A stretch of DNA of 64,000 bases from Solibacteraceae bacterium (GTDB taxonomy: Bacteria; Acidobacteriota; Terriglobia; Bryobacterales; Bryobacteraceae). Both the position numbers and the translations under genes were made by a program. The notes beneath the pieces are model-generated. The model saw nothing but the letters and a program-made list of their open reading frames with translations, searched no databases and was not told the origin of the DNA. Shown here piece after piece: positions 44,126 to 55,646 of this stretch (the stretch's first letter is position 1; each line of letters opens with the position of its first letter). The stretch is from assembly GCA_021324015.1 (NCBI GenBank), contig JAJPJX010000205.1, positions 1 to 64,000 on the forward strand. The letters are read 5' to 3'.

Positions 44126-45444
44126 CGCACCACGGCTTTCTCGGCGGCCGGCAAGACCGCCGCCTGCGGCTGCTCGGAATATTTCAGGATCCACACCATG
44201 AACAGCGATACCAGCGCCAGGAACAGGTAGATGATGAAGCCGATCGAGTAGCCGTTCTTCCCCAGGTCGCGCACCGCGAAGGCCAGCATGGGCGGAATGG
44301 CGAATCCGCCGAAAGCCCCCAGGCCGCCCACCCAGCCTGCCGCGCCGCCCACCGCGTGCGGCACCGCTTGCGGCACCAGCTTGAATACCGCCGCGTTACA
44401 AATGCCCATCCCGGCCGCCAGCAGAATCTCGCCTGGAATCGCCAGTTGGTATTCCTGCGCCCCGATCATCACCAGCGCGCCCATCAGCATGATGAGCAGC
44501 GCCAGGATGGCCGTGTTCTCCCCGCCCTCGCGCAGCCGGTCGGAAACCACGCCCCCCAGCACGCGGATCAGCGAGGTGAGCACCGAGTAGAACGCCGTCA
44601 GCATGCCCGCCTGGATGGCGGTCATGCCGAAATTGCCCATCCAGTACGTCGGCAGCCAGGCCGTCAGCGCGATGAATCCGCCGAAGGTGGTGAAGTAGAC
44701 GCTCACCAGCGCCCAGGTGCGCCACACGTGCGCCGAGGCCGCCAGGCTGTCGCGCATGCTGCCCGCGGGGAACAGTTCCTGCCCGTACCCCGCCGCCGCG
44801 CGCCGCGCCTCATCTGCCTCCAGGCCTTGCGCGCGCAACTGGAAATACGGTGAATTGCGCCCCAGTAGCCAGTACGCCAACGTGCCGCTGACCAGCATGC
44901 CCAGCCAGATCAGGTACGAGCTCGTCAGGCCCAGCGTCCCCAGCGCCAGCGGGATCAGCAGCGAGAAAATGCCCGGCGCCACGTTCCCCACTCCCGCGAA
45001 GACCGCCAGCGCCCGGCCTTGCGCCCGCCGCGGATACCAGTAGGAGACCTGGCTGATGCCCACCGAAAACGTGGCGATCCCGCAGCCGCACAGCACCGCC
45101 AGCACCAGCAGCAGCGGCAGGTAATCGGCCGTGAGCCGGGCAGGGTAGAGGAACGCCACCACCGCCGAAAGTCCCGCCATCCCGGCCACCGAAAGCCCCA
45201 GCAGCACCAGAAACGGCTTGCCCCCCCCGGTCGTGTCCACCCACGCCGAAAACGGAATCCTCAGCAACGATCCCGAAAGGGACGGCATAGCCACCAGGAA
45301 GCCGATGGCCAGCGGGCTGAGGTGCATCACCTGCTGAAATTTGGAGGCCGTGGGACCGAACAGAGCCACCGCCGCGAATCCAATGAAAAATCCCAGGGTC
45401 GCGCCCAGCAGTCCTTGACCCGGAGTTCCTGTCACTCGCTGCAT
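44122..45444 (-). CDS. narK: Nitrate/nitrite transporter NarK (MFS)
   Basis: 440 aa, about twelve hydrophobic segments. NarK-type motifs are seen: FFIGFAAVALFGPTASKF in helix 1, SGSLLRIPFSAWVDTTGGGK, VSYWYPRRAQGRALAVFAGV (helix 5 signature) and PQAVPHAVGGAAGWVGGLGA in the second half (the nitrate signature region with Gly residues). It imports nitrate or exchanges nitrate for nitrite. It lies 9 nt after narI and is coupled to actA at its end. Confidence 0.9.
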   Translation of the reverse strand: MQRVTGTPGQGLLGATLGFFIGFAAVALFGPTASKFQQVMHLSPLAIGFLVAMPSLSGSLLRIPFSAWVDTTGGGKPFLVLLGLSVAGMAGLSAVVAFLYPARLTADYLPLLLVLAVLCGCGIATFSVGISQVSYWYPRRAQGRALAVFAGVGNVAPGIFSLLIPLALGTLGLTSSYLIWLGMLVSGTLAYWLLGRNSPYFQLRAQGLEADEARRAAAGYGQELFPAGSMRDSLAASAHVWRTWALVSVYFTTFGGFIALTAWLPTYWMGNFGMTAIQAGMLTAFYSVLTSLIRVLGGVVSDRLREGGENTAILALLIMLMGALVMIGAQEYQLAIPGEILLAAGMGICNAAVFKLVPQAVPHAVGGAAGWVGGLGAFGGFAIPPMLAFAVRDLGKNGYSIGFIIYLFLALVSLFMVWILKYSEQPQAAVLPAAEKAVVR

Positions 45445-45453
45445 GCCGCCCTC

Positions 45454-46158
45454 CTACGCCTTCGGCGCCGCTTCCGCCGGGCGCCGGTACCATCGCACCA
45501 CCTGCGGCTTGCGCCACAAATAAGGATTGGGGATCACCAGCACGTGTACCAGGCGGGTGAACGGAAAGTACCCGATCACCAGGTACGCATTCACGATGTG
45601 AAACTTCACCAGCCACGGCATCGCCGACACCGCCGCCAGATTCGGGTTCAGCCTGACGAGCGACCAGAGATACGGCGTCAGCGTGGCGGCAAACCACGAA
45701 GAGCCCCAGGGATGAAAAATCGCCACCCCGATCCCGGAGGCGATCTGCACCGCCAGCAGCCCGAACAGGATCCAGTCCCGTGTCGTCGTCACCCGCCGCA
45801 CTTTGCTGGTGGTGAATCGCCGCACCAGCGCCGCGCACAGCCCTACCAGCGAGAGGATCGCGAAAATCAGCGCCGAGATCTCCAACACGTACAGGCGCAC
45901 CGGCTTCGCGTTCCATGCCAGCAACTGCTGCGGCAGGAAAAACGCCGCGATATGGCCCGCCGTGATCACCAGAATGCCGTAATGAAACGGCACCAGGCTC
46001 CAGAAATGTTGTTGGTTCTCCAGAAACTGCGACGACAAACTGGAGTAAGTAAACCCGCGCGCCCGGTACCGCTGAATGGTCACCGGGAGGAAGGTGATCA
46101 ACACCATGTACGGCAGAATGGCGAACAGAAATTGATCGAGGTAGTGCGTGCTAGTCAA
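45454..46158 (-). CDS. narI: Respiratory nitrate reductase gamma subunit NarI
   Basis: 234 aa from TTG 46158, chosen because AGGAGGCTGCCC precedes it and no ATG fits; it overlaps the narJ stop. Five hydrophobic helices; heme b ligands are probably the His in PFHYGILVITAGHIAAF and those in LVKFHIVNAY and TRLVHVLVIP. NarI anchors NarGH to the inner membrane and oxidises quinol. Length and helix number match NarI. Confidence 0.92.
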   Translation of the reverse strand: MTSTHYLDQFLFAILPYMVLITFLPVTIQRYRARGFTYSSLSSQFLENQQHFWSLVPFHYGILVITAGHIAAFFLPQQLLAWNAKPVRLYVLEISALIFAILSLVGLCAALVRRFTTSKVRRVTTTRDWILFGLLAVQIASGIGVAIFHPWGSSWFAATLTPYLWSLVRLNPNLAAVSAMPWLVKFHIVNAYLVIGYFPFTRLVHVLVIPNPYLWRKPQVVRWYRRPAEAAPKA

Positions 46159-46621
46159 GGGCAGCCTCCTGAAAGATGGGCAGTTCCGCAGGGCGCCGTG
46201 GCGCATCCGGAAAATCGGCTTTCAGCTTCCGCAGGATGCCTTCCAGGATTTCTCTGTACGGGTTGCCCTCCGGCACTTGCATCTTCTCCAAAGCCGGCAG
46301 CAGAGCCTCGCCCGCCAGCCGCGCCGCTTCGGCCCGCTCCATGCGCGCCACCAGCGGCAGCAGGTGCGTCAGGTGGTCGGGCAGCTCCGTGGATTCTTCG
46401 ATGCCGTAACGCCGCAGTTCTCCGCGCATCCGCACCAGAAATTCCCCCCGCTCGTAGTTCTCCCCGAACAGGTGCCATCCGATCTCCAAGGTGCAGGCCG
46501 GGTTGAACTCGAACGTCTGCACATACACTTCCTGCATCCCCGGATCCGCCGGATACCGCAGCCGCGCCGCCAGCTCCTCATAGCTGACTGCTGAAAGCTG
46601 GCCGCTGATCGCTTTCCTCAC
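46151..46621 (-). CDS. narJ: Nitrate reductase assembly chaperone NarJ
   Basis: 156 aa from GTG 46621, which overlaps the narH TGA (GTGA) with AGGAGGGG upstream. TorD/NarJ-family features: YEELAARLRYPADPGM at the start, then YVQTFEFNPACTLEIGWHLF and RGEFLVRMRGELRRYGI. It inserts the molybdenum cofactor into NarG and helps dock NarGH to NarI. The first 15 codons lie in an AGCTGACTGCTGAAAGC-type repeat, so they read as SGQLSAVS, which looks repeat-derived and not like usual NarJ. The start is still supported by the ribosome binding site and the overlap. Confidence 0.88.
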   Translation of the reverse strand: MRKAISGQLSAVSYEELAARLRYPADPGMQEVYVQTFEFNPACTLEIGWHLFGENYERGEFLVRMRGELRRYGIEESTELPDHLTHLLPLVARMERAEAARLAGEALLPALEKMQVPEGNPYREILEGILRKLKADFPDAPRRPAELPIFQEAALD

Positions 46622-48108
46622 ATCCCCCTCCTCGGTCCGGTCGTGAATCCGAAACCCACGCTCTGCTTGTGCGCCAGCGGATCTTCCAGCATCTGGATGG
46701 CCTCTTCGCGATGCATAGGCGGGATCACGAAGCGGTCCTCGAACGTGCACAGCGAGGTCAGCCGGTAGATGGCCTCCGCCTCCTCGGGCGAGCTGTCGGC
46801 CTCCCGCAGCATGCGCTCCGCCACGCTCATCTCCACGTCGCCCACTGTCAGCGCCCGCCGGTACCAGCGCACGGCTTTCTGCTTGCGCAGCGCGTAGCGC
46901 ACCTTGGCTTCATGCCCCGCGCCGAACAGGTTCGCCAGAAACTTCATGGGCACGCGGGATTGCTCGATGTCATGGAACAAATCGCCCGAAACGCCGTTCA
47001 CCGCTCCCGCGTCCCGGTTGGCCATCACCGGCGCCATGGGCGGCACGTAGAACAGCATCGGCATGGTGCGGTACTCGATGTGCGGCGGCAGCGCGATCTT
47101 CCAGACCTTCACGAACTGGTAGACCGGCGAGCGCTGCGCCGTCTCGATCACCGAATCGTGGATGCCGTTCTTGCGCGCCTCATAAATCACCTCCGGGTCG
47201 TGCGGGTCCAAAATCAGCGACCGGTGCCCTTCCACCAGTTGCTCGTCCGGCAGCTTGGCCACCTCTTCGATCCGCGAGGCGTCGTAGAGCACGTTGCCCA
47301 AATACCGGATCCTGCCTACGCAGGAGTGAAAACACGCTGGCGCCTGCCCCGTCTCCAGCCGCGGAAAACACAGGATGCACTTCTCGGACTTCCCCGTGTT
47401 CCAGTTGTAGAACATCTTCTTGTACGGGCAGGCCGCCACGCACGCGCGCCATCCCCGGCAGCGGTTCTGGTCCACCAGCACGATGCCGTCTTCGCCGCGC
47501 TTGTAGAGTGCCCCGGAAGGGCAGGCCGCCACGCACGCCGGGTTCAGGCAGTGATTGCAAATGCGCGGGAAGTAAAAAAACACCAGGCGCTCCACGGCGA
47601 ACAGTTGCTGCTGCTGGTCCGGCGTGAGGCCCTTCAGGTTGGGATCGTTCTGCGCGTAGACTGGAGACCCGCCCAGGTCGTCGTCCCAGTTCGGACCCGC
47701 CTGGATCTGGATCAACTCCCCGGTCACCATCGAAATCGGCCGTGCCGTCGGCTGGTCCGGACCTTCCGGCGCATCGAAAAGGTGCTGATAGTCGTAGGTC
47801 CATGGTTCGTAGTAGTCGTCCATGGTTGGCATGTGCGGGTTGTGAAAGATATTGAAGACGGTCTTCTCTTTGCTGGTGGACTTCAGTTGCAGCTTGCCGT
47901 CCCGCACCTCCCAGCCGCCGCTGTATTTCTCCTGGTCCTCCCACTGCGTCGGAAACCCGGTCCCCGGCTTGGTCTCCACGTTGTTCCACCACATGTACTC
48001 GGTGCCGGGCCGGTCGGTCCAGATGTTCTTGCAGGCGATGCTGCACGTGTGGCACCCGATGCACTTGTCCAGGTGGAACACCATGGCTACTTGCGAGCGT
48101 ACGTTCAT
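46618..48108 (-). CDS. narH: Respiratory nitrate reductase beta subunit NarH
   Basis: 496 aa. Four Fe-S cluster motifs: CIGCHTCSIACKN near the N-terminus, CNHCLNPACVAACPSGA, CRGWRACVAACPYKK and CILCFPRLETGQAPACFHSC. The Trp in CRGWRAC marks the [3Fe-4S] cluster. It carries electrons from NarI to NarG on the cytoplasmic side. AGAGGAGACT precedes ATG 48108. Family order and size are normal for NarH. Confidence 0.94.
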   Translation of the reverse strand: MNVRSQVAMVFHLDKCIGCHTCSIACKNIWTDRPGTEYMWWNNVETKPGTGFPTQWEDQEKYSGGWEVRDGKLQLKSTSKEKTVFNIFHNPHMPTMDDYYEPWTYDYQHLFDAPEGPDQPTARPISMVTGELIQIQAGPNWDDDLGGSPVYAQNDPNLKGLTPDQQQQLFAVERLVFFYFPRICNHCLNPACVAACPSGALYKRGEDGIVLVDQNRCRGWRACVAACPYKKMFYNWNTGKSEKCILCFPRLETGQAPACFHSCVGRIRYLGNVLYDASRIEEVAKLPDEQLVEGHRSLILDPHDPEVIYEARKNGIHDSVIETAQRSPVYQFVKVWKIALPPHIEYRTMPMLFYVPPMAPVMANRDAGAVNGVSGDLFHDIEQSRVPMKFLANLFGAGHEAKVRYALRKQKAVRWYRRALTVGDVEMSVAERMLREADSSPEEAEAIYRLTSLCTFEDRFVIPPMHREEAIQMLEDPLAHKQSVGFGFTTGPRRGM

Positions 48109-48127
48109 GCCAGTCTCCTCTCCGCCC

Positions 48128-51774
<3,647 letters not shown>

Positions 51775-51778
<4 letters not shown>

Positions 51779-52656
51779 CGTTCGCGTCTCCTTGCGCTTT
51801 CCACCAGCGCCCGCCGCACGTTGCGGAAGCGCCGTTTCCATGCCGCATCCATCGCCACCAGCCCCAAAATCGCCCCGCCCAGGCCCAGCAGGAAGAAGTT
51901 CAGCCGGGCCGCCGATTCGTCCTGCCCCCCGCGCCGCGCGGCGTCTTCGAAAAACGCCACCAGCGGCAGAATCTCCTCCGGCTTCAGCGCGTGTTGCCGG
52001 AACACCGAGGACATCGTGGGCGTGGCCGGCGCGAACAGCCAGGCCGCCATGTTCTTCCGGCCTTGCAGCCGCTCATACACCCGCGTCAGGTCCGGTCCCA
52101 GCCGCCCGCCGCCGAATTCGCTCACCGACTTCACCGTGTGGCACGAAAGGCATGCCGGGCCGCCGTTCGCCAACCCCCGGTCCCCCCGGAAAATGGCCGC
52201 GCCCTGCGCCACGTCGTACGCCGTGAAGGGGCGGTCGCTGATCTGCATCCCCGCAAACTGCGACTTTGGCAGCTTGGATTCCGCGTCCAGCATCGCCAGC
52301 AGCGCCTGCGCGCGCTCCTTGGACATGCCGCTGATCGTGGGCATCACCACGCCGCGGGCCTCCTGTTGCAGCTTCAGGGCGTAAGGGTCGCCCTTGTCCA
52401 TCATGGCTTGCGGGCTCTGCAGGAACTCGATCAGCCACTCCCGATCCTTCCGCGCCGTCACGTTCTTCAAGTCCGGCCCGGTCAATCGCCCCCCGCCCAC
52501 TGTGTGGCAGCTCACGCAGTTTTGCCGGAAAAAATCCGCCGCCTCCTGCGCCCGCCCCGCGCCCGCCGCCAGCAGCACGTACGTGATCACACAAAGCGGC
52601 CTGCTTATCTTCTTACGGCCCAAAAAAAGGGAGCCTCTACGTTTCCGCCTAGCCAT
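51775..52656 (-). CDS. Membrane-bound diheme cytochrome c (NarC-like)
   Basis: 293 aa from ATG 52656. N-terminal hydrophobic segment ([18 protein letters not shown]), two heme motifs CVSCH and CLSCH in separate cytochrome c domains, and a C-terminal membrane helix ([18 protein letters not shown]). It precedes narG directly with an ATGA overlap, in the place of Thermus narC, also a diheme cytochrome. Probably an electron carrier that joins the nitrate reductase or ACIII. The 8-nt overlap with the regulator gene upstream shows it is in the same transcript. Confidence 0.82.
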
Positions 52657-53086
52657 TTGGCCTCCGCGAGTGAGAAATGTCCGCCAGCGTCGTCTTGTGA
52701 AGGAAGTCCAGGTACGCGCTTCGCACGTCCCGCCAGGCTTCATGCGCCGTGCACGGCCGCGCCGAATCGCACTCCTTTCCGCCTCCCAGCAAACAGGCCA
52801 GCTCGGCGCGGTCCCGATCGAACAGCTCCACGATTTCGTACAGGTGGATCCCGGCGGCGTCCCGCTTCAGCCGGTAGCCGCCCCCATTCCCCCGCGTGGC
52901 CGCGATCAGTCCGGCATTGCCCAGTGTCCACAGGATCTTGGATAGGTAGTTGGCAGGGATGCCGGCCTGCTCGGCTAACTCGCGGCCCAGCATGCTCGCC
53001 CCCTCCGGCAACCGCGCCAGGTGCGTGAGGGCCCGCAATGCGTGTTCCGACGTCGTCGTGAGCATTGTTGACTTCTTCATGAACAT
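52649..53086 (-). CDS. Rrf2-family Fe-S transcription regulator
   Basis: 145 aa. A winged-helix domain (TSEHALRALTHLARLPEGAS, then GIPANYLSKILWTLGNAGLI and RGNGGGYRLKRDA) is followed by Cys98, Cys106 and Cys112 (CLLGGGKECDSARPC), spacing C-x7-C-x5-C, which fits an Fe-S cluster-bearing Rrf2 member (NsrR/IscR-like). The ATG at 53086, 53080 or 53065 may be the start; 53086 is the longest. It is first in the nar-ACIII operon, and inverted repeats lie upstream. NO or redox state is the likely signal. Confidence 0.85.
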   Translation of the reverse strand: MFMKKSTMLTTTSEHALRALTHLARLPEGASMLGRELAEQAGIPANYLSKILWTLGNAGLIAATRGNGGGYRLKRDAAGIHLYEIVELFDRDRAELACLLGGGKECDSARPCTAHEAWRDVRSAYLDFLHKTTLADISHSRRPNG

Positions 53087-53110
53087 ATGTAGATTGCCCC
53101 GGCCCCGTCT

Positions 53111-53124
53111 GTGACTAAAGTCAC
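53111..53124. promoter_or_regulatory. GTGACTAAAGTCAC inverted repeat, site 1
   Basis: A near-palindrome of 14 bases, 25 bp upstream of the regulator's first ATG. A second copy (53174-53187) matches its reverse complement in 12 of 14 positions. The two lie between divergently transcribed operons, as expected for an operator of the Rrf2-type regulator. Confidence 0.6.
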
Positions 53125-53173
53125 CCGCCCGACCCGCTCCCCTCGGTCGCCCAATCTTTTCTACGCCGCTAGC

Positions 53174-53187
53174 GTGACTTTAGTCCT
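53174..53187. promoter_or_regulatory. GTGACTTTAGTC inverted repeat, site 2
   Basis: GTGACTTTAGTCCT; the first 12 bases are the reverse complement of the corresponding part of site 1. It is about 40 bp upstream of the small-protein start at 53226 and 88 bp upstream of the regulator ATG. The pair gives a perfect 12-bp inverted repeat separated by about 50 bases. Confidence 0.6.
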
Positions 53188-53225
53188 ATCCGCCGCGTCC
53201 GGGGTGGAGGCATAGTAAAGCTAGA

Positions 53226-53576
53226 ATGAAACTCAGGCTACAAGGCAATTCGTTGCGCCTGCGCCTTACCCGGACGGAGGTCGAGCGCTTGCGGGATACC
53301 GGCCTGGTGGAGGAATCCGTGGATTTTGGCGCGGGTGCAGCGCTGACCTACCGCATTTCTGCCGCCTCCGTACCTTCGCTGCATGCCGGGTTCTCGGGCC
53401 GTGCGATTACCGTGCAGGTGCCCTCCGAGTCCGCGCGCCAGTGGGCGGAGGCGGACGAGGTCGGGCTTTACGCCGCGCAGGGCGCCCTCCGGATCTCGGT
53501 CGAGAAGGACTTCCGTTGCCTGACGCGCCGCCCGGAAGAGCAGGAGCCCGATGCGTATGCCCATCCCGGCGAGTGA
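53226..53576 (+). CDS. Conserved hypothetical protein, DUF7009-like
   Basis: 116 aa. The N-terminus KLRLQGNSLRLRLTRTEVER and the region RAITVQVPSESARQWAEAD resemble the family I recall as DUF7009, not verified. It is rich in short beta strands with no catalytic motif; SVEKDFRCLTRRPEEQE ends the domain. No export signal. It lies divergent from the Rrf2-type regulator and 10 nt before the hemerythrin gene, so the two are probably expressed together under the same operator. Confidence 0.7.
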   Translation: MKLRLQGNSLRLRLTRTEVERLRDTGLVEESVDFGAGAALTYRISAASVPSLHAGFSGRAITVQVPSESARQWAEADEVGLYAAQGALRISVEKDFRCLTRRPEEQEPDAYAHPGE

Positions 53577-53586
53577 AAGGAACATC

Positions 53587-54147
53587 GTGCCCATCGTAAT
53601 CGGCGCCAAACGCGACAGTGACTTTACCGATCCCATCGGCATGCTCGGCGACTGTCACCGCCGCATCGAACGTTTTCTCAAGGTGCTGGTGACGCTCGCC
53701 GCGAACGCGGAAGGCGGCCCCCTCACCGACGAACAGCGGTCCGCCCTGGCCGGCAGTCTTCTCTATTTCCGGAACTCCGCGCCGAAACACACCGCGGACG
53801 AAGAAGAGAGCCTGTTCCCGCGGCTGCATCGCCTCCATCAACCCGACATCGAGCCCCTGCTGGCGCGCATCGAATCTCTGGAACAGGATCACGAGTGCGC
53901 CCAGCAGAGCCATGACGAGATCGATCGCCTGGGTCAACGATGGCTGGCCGAAGGGCAGCTTTCCAACGCGGACGCCGAGCGCTTCTCCACTCTGCTTCGA
54001 CAACTGGAGAAGCTCTACGGCCACCATATCGCCATCGAGGACACGGAAGTCTTCCCCGCCGCCGCCCGCGTGCTTCCCGCCGCCGCCCGCGCCGCCATCG
54101 GGGCCGAGATGGCCGCCCGCCGCGGCGTTACCGAGCCGCGACTATAG
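53587..54147 (+). CDS. Hemerythrin HHE-domain protein
   Basis: 186 aa from GTG 53587 (AAAGGAACATC upstream); an ATG at 53551 inside the previous gene is the longer alternative. HHE-type di-iron residues are visible: His24 in DCHRRIERF, His68 in APKHTADEEE with acidic residues after it, His102 in EQDHECAQ, and His146/147 plus Glu151 in GHHIAIEDTEVFP. It can bind O2, NO or iron. Its position opposite the nar-ACIII operon suggests a role in NO or iron repair (YtfE/Ric-like), which is inference. Confidence 0.8.
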   Translation: MPIVIGAKRDSDFTDPIGMLGDCHRRIERFLKVLVTLAANAEGGPLTDEQRSALAGSLLYFRNSAPKHTADEEESLFPRLHRLHQPDIEPLLARIESLEQDHECAQQSHDEIDRLGQRWLAEGQLSNADAERFSTLLRQLEKLYGHHIAIEDTEVFPAAARVLPAAARAAIGAEMAARRGVTEPRL

Positions 54148-54221
54148 GGAGCAGCGTCTTAGACTTTCAGAGGTTTACATCTCTTATGCAAGCGTTCTAC
54201 ACTTGGCCGCGGAGGTGACTC

Positions 54222-55646
54222 GTGTCTCAGATTCCGCTTTCGCTTACCCGCCGGCAGTTCGGTATGGGTCTCGGCGGCTGGGCCATCGCATCACGCTTGT
54301 TCGGCGCCGCGCCTTCCATGCCCTGGATGACGCCGGCCACGGTCCGAAAGGTCTATCTGGCCGTGCCCCAACCGACCTGGCCCCGCCCGGACTTGGACGT
54401 TCGCAAAGAGCAGGCCGGCCTCGAAGCTGTCCTTGCCGCCGTGGAGCGCCGGCACGCCGGCGAGGTCCGCTTCACCGGCGGAGACCTCCTCCGCACCGTC
54501 GAGGACGCGCAAGCGTTCGTCAAGGGCCTGCAGGACGTTGACGGGGTCCTGATTGTGGACCTCACCTCCGGCACCAGCGGCATGCTGCGGGCGTTGCGCG
54601 AAATCCCTGTTCCCGTGCTGCTGTTCGCGCGGCCTTATTCGGGCTGGTCCTACGTGGACGTCGTGGAGTGGGCGCGCAGCGGCAAGAAGGCGGACCTCCT
54701 GGTCTCGAGCGAACCCGGTGACCTGGACCCGTACCTGCGCATGTTCCGCACCGTCCACCACCTCCGCACCAGCAAGGTGCTGGTGGTCGGCCCCGGAGCT
54801 GGCCGGAGCCAGATCACCGAGGCTTTCACCCGGCAGTTCGGCACCGCGTTCGCGTTCCCCGAATACCGCGACCTGCAAGCGGCCTTCGATGCGGCCGACC
54901 CCGCGCAGGCGCAAAAGGCTGCCGCCGAGTTCACCCGTGGCGCCCTGAAGGTCGTTGAGCCGGCGCCCGCCGAGATCACCGCCGCGCTGCGCTTCTATCA
55001 CGGGGTCGCTAACCTGCTCGAGCGCGAGCGCGCCAACGCCATCACCATCGACTGCCTGGGCGGCTTCAAGCGCGGCGACCTGCCGGCCTATCCCTGCGTC
55101 GCCTGGTCCAAGCTGAACGACCAGGGGCTCTATGGCGTCTGCGAGGCCGATGTCCTCTCCACCATGACCCAGTTGCTCCTGACTTCGTTTTCCGGCAAGC
55201 CGGGATTCGTCTCCGACCCGGTCTTCGATACCAGCCGCAACGAGATCATTCATGCGCACTGCGTAGCCGCCACGGCGATGCTGGGCATCGGCGGAGCCAC
55301 GTCTCCCTATCTCATTCGTTCTCACATGGAAGACAACAAGGGCGTCTCCATGCAGGTGGTCCTGCCCATCCAGGAGACCATCACGGTGGCCAAATTCCTG
55401 GATGCCCGTTCGTTCGCGATCTCCTCCGGCGAGGTCCTCGGCAACGTCGATGATCCTCGCGGCTGCCGCTCCAAAATCCGCACGCGGGTTGCCAATGCGC
55501 GCCGCCTGCTGGAGGGCTACTCGGGCGGCTTGCACCGGGTCATCGTTTACGGCGATTACGTCACCCCGGTGGAGCGTATGGGACGGCTGATGGGCTTCCA
55601 GGTGGTGCGCGAAGGCGAGGATCGGCCCGCTCAGCGCGCGATCTGA
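54222..55646 (+). CDS. Tat-exported protein related to L-fucose/arabinose isomerases
   Basis: 474 aa from GTG 54222 with GGAGGTGACTC. The N-terminus SLTRRQFGMGLGGWAIASRL is a twin-arginine signal. The body has isomerase-like features (TIDCLGGFKRGDLPAYPC, CEADVLSTMTQLLLTSFSGK, NEIIHAHCVAATAML) seen in C-terminal domains of fucose/arabinose isomerase-like proteins. Export makes a normal sugar isomerase unlikely; it may bind or modify exported sugars. It converges with the methyltransferase gene, overlapping 16 nt. Confidence 0.65.
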   Translation: MSQIPLSLTRRQFGMGLGGWAIASRLFGAAPSMPWMTPATVRKVYLAVPQPTWPRPDLDVRKEQAGLEAVLAAVERRHAGEVRFTGGDLLRTVEDAQAFVKGLQDVDGVLIVDLTSGTSGMLRALREIPVPVLLFARPYSGWSYVDVVEWARSGKKADLLVSSEPGDLDPYLRMFRTVHHLRTSKVLVVGPGAGRSQITEAFTRQFGTAFAFPEYRDLQAAFDAADPAQAQKAAAEFTRGALKVVEPAPAEITAALRFYHGVANLLERERANAITIDCLGGFKRGDLPAYPCVAWSKLNDQGLYGVCEADVLSTMTQLLLTSFSGKPGFVSDPVFDTSRNEIIHAHCVAATAMLGIGGATSPYLIRSHMEDNKGVSMQVVLPIQETITVAKFLDARSFAISSGEVLGNVDDPRGCRSKIRTRVANARRLLEGYSGGLHRVIVYGDYVTPVERMGRLMGFQVVREGEDRPAQRAI

